Origin: Actinomycetota bacterium
GTDB taxonomy: Bacteria > Actinomycetota > Aquicultoria > Aquicultorales > Aquicultoraceae
NCBI GenBank assembly: GCA_030017355.1
Contig: JASEIR010000108.1
Coordinates: forward strand, 1 to 8,474
Direction: 5' to 3'
DNA length: 8,474 nt
Part shown: positions 6,845 to 8,474 of the stretch, piece after piece
Numbering within the stretch: position 1 is the stretch's first letter
Layout: every line of letters begins with the position of its first letter
Program-made: the position numbers and the translations under genes
The notes under the pieces: generated by a model
Seen by the model: only the letters and a program-made list of their open reading frames with translations
Told to the model about the DNA's origin: nothing
Database searches by the model: none

Positions 6845-7093
6845 CTAACTAATCTTTAGAATATCTTTAATGTGGTCGATATCCTTGCGGTTTTTCTCGA
6901 CTTCCGACTCAACTCTTTTTACGTACTCAAATGTAAAAACGCGTTCTTGATCGAGTCTTCGCGCTATGGTAACTATTTCATCCATATGTGACAGCAACTC
7001 ATTGTGAGACCGCCTGAATTCATCCCTTAGTTCTAGCTTTAAATCTTCTAGGTCCTGTTTTGTGGCTAGATATTTTAGTATATCCTTTTCCAT
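6845..7093 (-). CDS. Small coiled-coil protein of unknown function
   Basis: The product is 82 aa, MEKDILKYLATKQDLEDLKLELRDEF and onward, highly charged with heptad-like leucine and isoleucine spacing through most of its length. It should be a soluble helical coiled coil with no membrane segment or catalytic motif. I chose the ATG at 7093 because a strong Shine-Dalgarno sequence (GGAGG, spacer 5) precedes it. An upstream TTG at 7192 would extend the frame to 115 aa, but that TTG is part of a TTGACA box and the extension covers the promoter region. The gene stands alone between the two large direct repeats A and B, with its own promoter and palindrome. Similar short coiled-coil proteins are common orphan genes in bacteria. 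I do not recognise the family. Confidence 0.7.
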   Translation of the reverse strand: MEKDILKYLATKQDLEDLKLELRDEFRRSHNELLSHMDEIVTIARRLDQERVFTFEYVKRVESEVEKNRKDIDHIKDILKIS

Positions 7094-7120
7094 TAGTGCC
7101 TCCACAACACTAGCATAAAT

Positions 7121-7192
7121 ATTATACCCGATATGCCGATGAATCAGCGACTTAATAATTATTAAGTTAGCGGTTAAGCATGAAACTGTCAA
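7121..7192 (-). promoter_or_regulatory. Promoter region of the coiled-coil gene
   Basis: Two candidate signals exist. TTGACA (7192-7187) is followed after 17 bp by TAACTT (7169-7164), a poor -10. TATAAT (7126-7121) is a perfect -10 lying 27 bp before the ATG, but has no good -35. An 18-bp palindrome covers the first -10 and lies just upstream of the second -35 position, so a regulator could act on either. Confidence 0.5.
7150..7167. promoter_or_regulatory. Perfect 18-bp palindrome, probable operator
   Basis: ACTTAATAATTATTAAGT is identical to its own reverse complement. Its place within the promoter region of the coiled-coil gene suggests the binding site of a dimeric regulator. It is AT-rich, so chance occurrence is more likely than for a balanced sequence. 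Confidence 0.5.
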
Positions 7193-7197
7193 CTATT

Positions 7198-7211
7198 TGT
7201 GCTTTAGCACA
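7198..7211. other. Short hairpin between repeat B and the coiled-coil promoter
   Basis: TGTGC (7198-7202) pairs with GCACA (7207-7211) across a TTTA loop. There is no T run after it on either strand, so it is not a typical terminator. Its role is unknown. Confidence 0.4.
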
Positions 7212-7231
7212 TTGGCGTCAATCACATCATA

Positions 7232-7397
7232 GCTGACTCTCTTCCACATAGTAAAACTTTCTAAATCCGCAAGGTCAAGCATTATAACCGCCTAGATTAA
7301 GCATTATAACCGCCCGGCAATTTAACAATTTCACACACCAATACATCAAGTGTTTATTTTAATCAAAAGAAAATTGAGAATATGGAACTACGTCCCA
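7232..7397. repeat. Large direct repeat, copy B, overlapping the ABC gene end
   Basis: This copy begins near GCTGACTCTCTTCC and ends with 41 bp identical to 6773-6813. The last part (7359-7397) is coding sequence of the ABC ATPase. With copy A it brackets the small coiled-coil gene. No target-site duplication or transposase gene is visible. Confidence 0.85.
7272..7315. repeat. Tandem array of two 22-bp units
   Basis: The two units (7272-7293 and 7294-7315) match the consensus of the four-unit array at 6653-6740; unit 7272-7293 is nearly identical to unit 6719-6740. The difference in copy number indicates expansion or contraction since the duplication. Confidence 0.85.
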
Positions 7398-8333
7398 TTC
7401 CATTAAGCTGACAAAGACATCCTCCAAACTAGGTTGGACCGCTTGGACTGAAAAATTTTTAAAGCCTTGGTTTGCTAAGTGCCTTTCTATTGGCTTAGCA
7501 TCCCTTTCTGCCGAGGCCACTTTAGCATGTATGGTTGCGCCATAAAAGTAAGCCTCCTCAACGCCTGGAGCTTTCGATATTGCTTGCAAAGCCTCTTGCG
7601 AGGTATCTATTGCTATTTCAACGATATCGCCTCTTATATGTTTGCTTCTTAACTGATCTGGCGTGCCCAAGGCAATTATACGCCCCTGGTAGATGAAGCC
7701 AAGCCTGTGGCAATGCTCTGCCTCATCCATATAGTGAGTGGTTACAAAAAGAGTTGTTCCGGCTTCAGCCATCTGGTAAAGCATATCCCAAAAATTACGA
7801 CGCGAGACCGGGTCAACTCCAGCGGTTGGTTCATCAAGAAAAACCATTTTCGGCTCATGGATGATTGCACTGCCAAGAGCAAGTCTTTGCTTCCAACCAG
7901 TTGATAGATTTGCTGTAAGCTCATTCTCCCGGCCCTTTAGACCTGCCATCTCCAAAACAAAGTTCTTGCGCTCGGCAAGGCGCTGGCCTTTAAGCCCGTA
8001 AATGCCGCCAAAGAAATCAAGGTTCTCATTAACTGTAAGGTCATCATATAGGCTAAATTTCTGCGACATATAACCTATGTGCTTCTTAATTTCTTCAGCT
8101 TGGGTGGCAATATCATACCCAAGAACACTTGCGCTACCACCACTTGGCTCAAGTATCCCGCAAAGCATGCGGATAGTTGTTGATTTACCAGAGCCGTTTG
8201 GCCCCAAGAAACCAAATATCTCGCCGCGCATGACATCAAAAGAGATATTATCAACGGCTGTAAAACTACCGAACTTTCTCACAAGCCCGTTAACCACTAT
8301 GGATTTTTCGAAACCATTGTTTGCACTATTCAT
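7359..8333 (-). CDS. ABC-2 type transporter ATP-binding protein (YbhF/CcmA-like)
   Basis: The 324-aa product hydrolyses ATP to drive a membrane permease for drug-efflux or lipid-type export. Numbered from the chosen ATG, it has GPNGSGKST (44-52, Walker A), Q91 (Q-loop), LSTGWKQRLAL (143-153, the signature form typical of YbhF-type proteins), MVFLDEPTAGVDP (163-175, Walker B and D-loop) and H200 (H-loop). A C-terminal regulatory domain follows at about 235-310. I start at 8333 because AAGG lies seven bases upstream; a TTG at 8363 in the same frame has no such site. The last residues, WDVVPYSQFSFD, extend past the usual family end (LEDVFVSLM) and are encoded by direct repeat B. The expected ABC-2 permease genes do not follow downstream, so partners must lie to the right of the window, elsewhere, or have been lost. 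Confidence 0.92.
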   Translation of the reverse strand: MNSANNGFEKSIVVNGLVRKFGSFTAVDNISFDVMRGEIFGFLGPNGSGKSTTIRMLCGILEPSGGSASVLGYDIATQAEEIKKHIGYMSQKFSLYDDLTVNENLDFFGGIYGLKGQRLAERKNFVLEMAGLKGRENELTANLSTGWKQRLALGSAIIHEPKMVFLDEPTAGVDPVSRRNFWDMLYQMAEAGTTLFVTTHYMDEAEHCHRLGFIYQGRIIALGTPDQLRSKHIRGDIVEIAIDTSQEALQAISKAPGVEEAYFYGATIHAKVASAERDAKPIERHLANQGFKNFSVQAVQPSLEDVFVSLMEWDVVPYSQFSFD

Positions 8334-8398
8334 ATTCACACCTTCATAATCAAACAATAGCAATTAGCATTTGCCATTGCCCTATTTATGGGATATAC

Positions 8399-8463
8399 GA
8401 CCGCCGACCGCAGACCGCCGACCGCCGCTATAGGCTCCTTTGGAGCCCGACCGCAGACCGCCG
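8399..8463. repeat. GACCGCC/GACCGCA heptamer repeats interrupted by a hairpin
   Basis: Four heptamers (8399-8426) read GACCGCC, GACCGCA, GACCGCC, GACCGCC. Two more (8449-8462) follow after a hairpin-containing break. The GC-rich composition contrasts sharply with the flanking AT-rich DNA. It lies just upstream of the ABC gene. It resembles dispersed intergenic repeats of some bacterial genomes; I cannot name the family. Confidence 0.85.
8433..8447. other. Perfect hairpin inside the heptamer array
   Basis: GGCTCC pairs with GGAGCC across a TTT loop. There is no T run after it on either strand, so it is not a standard intrinsic terminator. It may be part of the repeat element. Confidence 0.6.
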
Positions 8464-8474
8464 ATTCAAAAGCA

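Noticed and set aside
7094..7192. N-terminal extension of the coiled-coil protein to 115 aa from a TTG start
   Set aside because: The TTG belongs to a TTGACA box, the extension spans a palindrome and a TATAAT, and a strong GGAGG site precedes the internal ATG.
1..8474. tRNA or rRNA genes
   Set aside because: I saw no cloverleaf or conserved rRNA segments on either strand.

Overview
The window is bacterial DNA of moderate to low GC. All six genes I accept lie on the minus strand, so the order of transcription runs from right to left. The genes have ordinary bacterial ribosome-binding sites and TATAAT-like promoter elements. I cannot place the organism: nothing here is a lineage marker, and the short GC-rich heptamer repeats and tandem satellites only suggest an accessory, rearranged part of a chromosome.

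Right part (about 6600-8474): a YbhF-type ABC-transporter ATPase, then a small coiled-coil protein gene with its own promoter region. The coiled-coil gene lies between two copies of a roughly 170-210 bp direct repeat. Each copy carries 22-bp tandem units and the last 13 codons of the ABC gene. No ABC-2 permease gene follows the ATPase.

Middle and left part (1-6456): a run of nucleic-acid enzymes that looks like a defence or restriction cluster. It comprises a 1015-aa SNF2-family helicase, a DUF3800 protein 19 bp downstream, then a 365-bp gap, then a solo RadC-type helix-hairpin-helix protein that overlaps by 8 bp with a large N6-adenine DNA methyltransferase. The methyltransferase runs off the left edge. 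Its N-terminus carries a PD-(E)xK-like pattern, so it may be a combined restriction-modification enzyme. The likely joint role is recognition, translocation and modification or cleavage of DNA. SNF2 helicase plus adenine methylase is shared with class 1 DISARM, but drmA, drmB and drmC are not in the window and the RadC/DUF3800 combination is not a set I can name.

The 365-bp gap holds the least ordinary signal: a near-consensus promoter on the plus strand (TTGACA, 17 bp, TATATT), three 12-bp direct repeats at the predicted start site, and a long imperfect hairpin ending in six T. Together these suggest an unannotated RNA of about 170 nt running against the operon. The 3' end of the helicase gene is also partly repeated in this gap, so DUF3800 and the RNA candidate are flanked by copies of it, as the coiled-coil gene is flanked by copies of the ABC 3' end.
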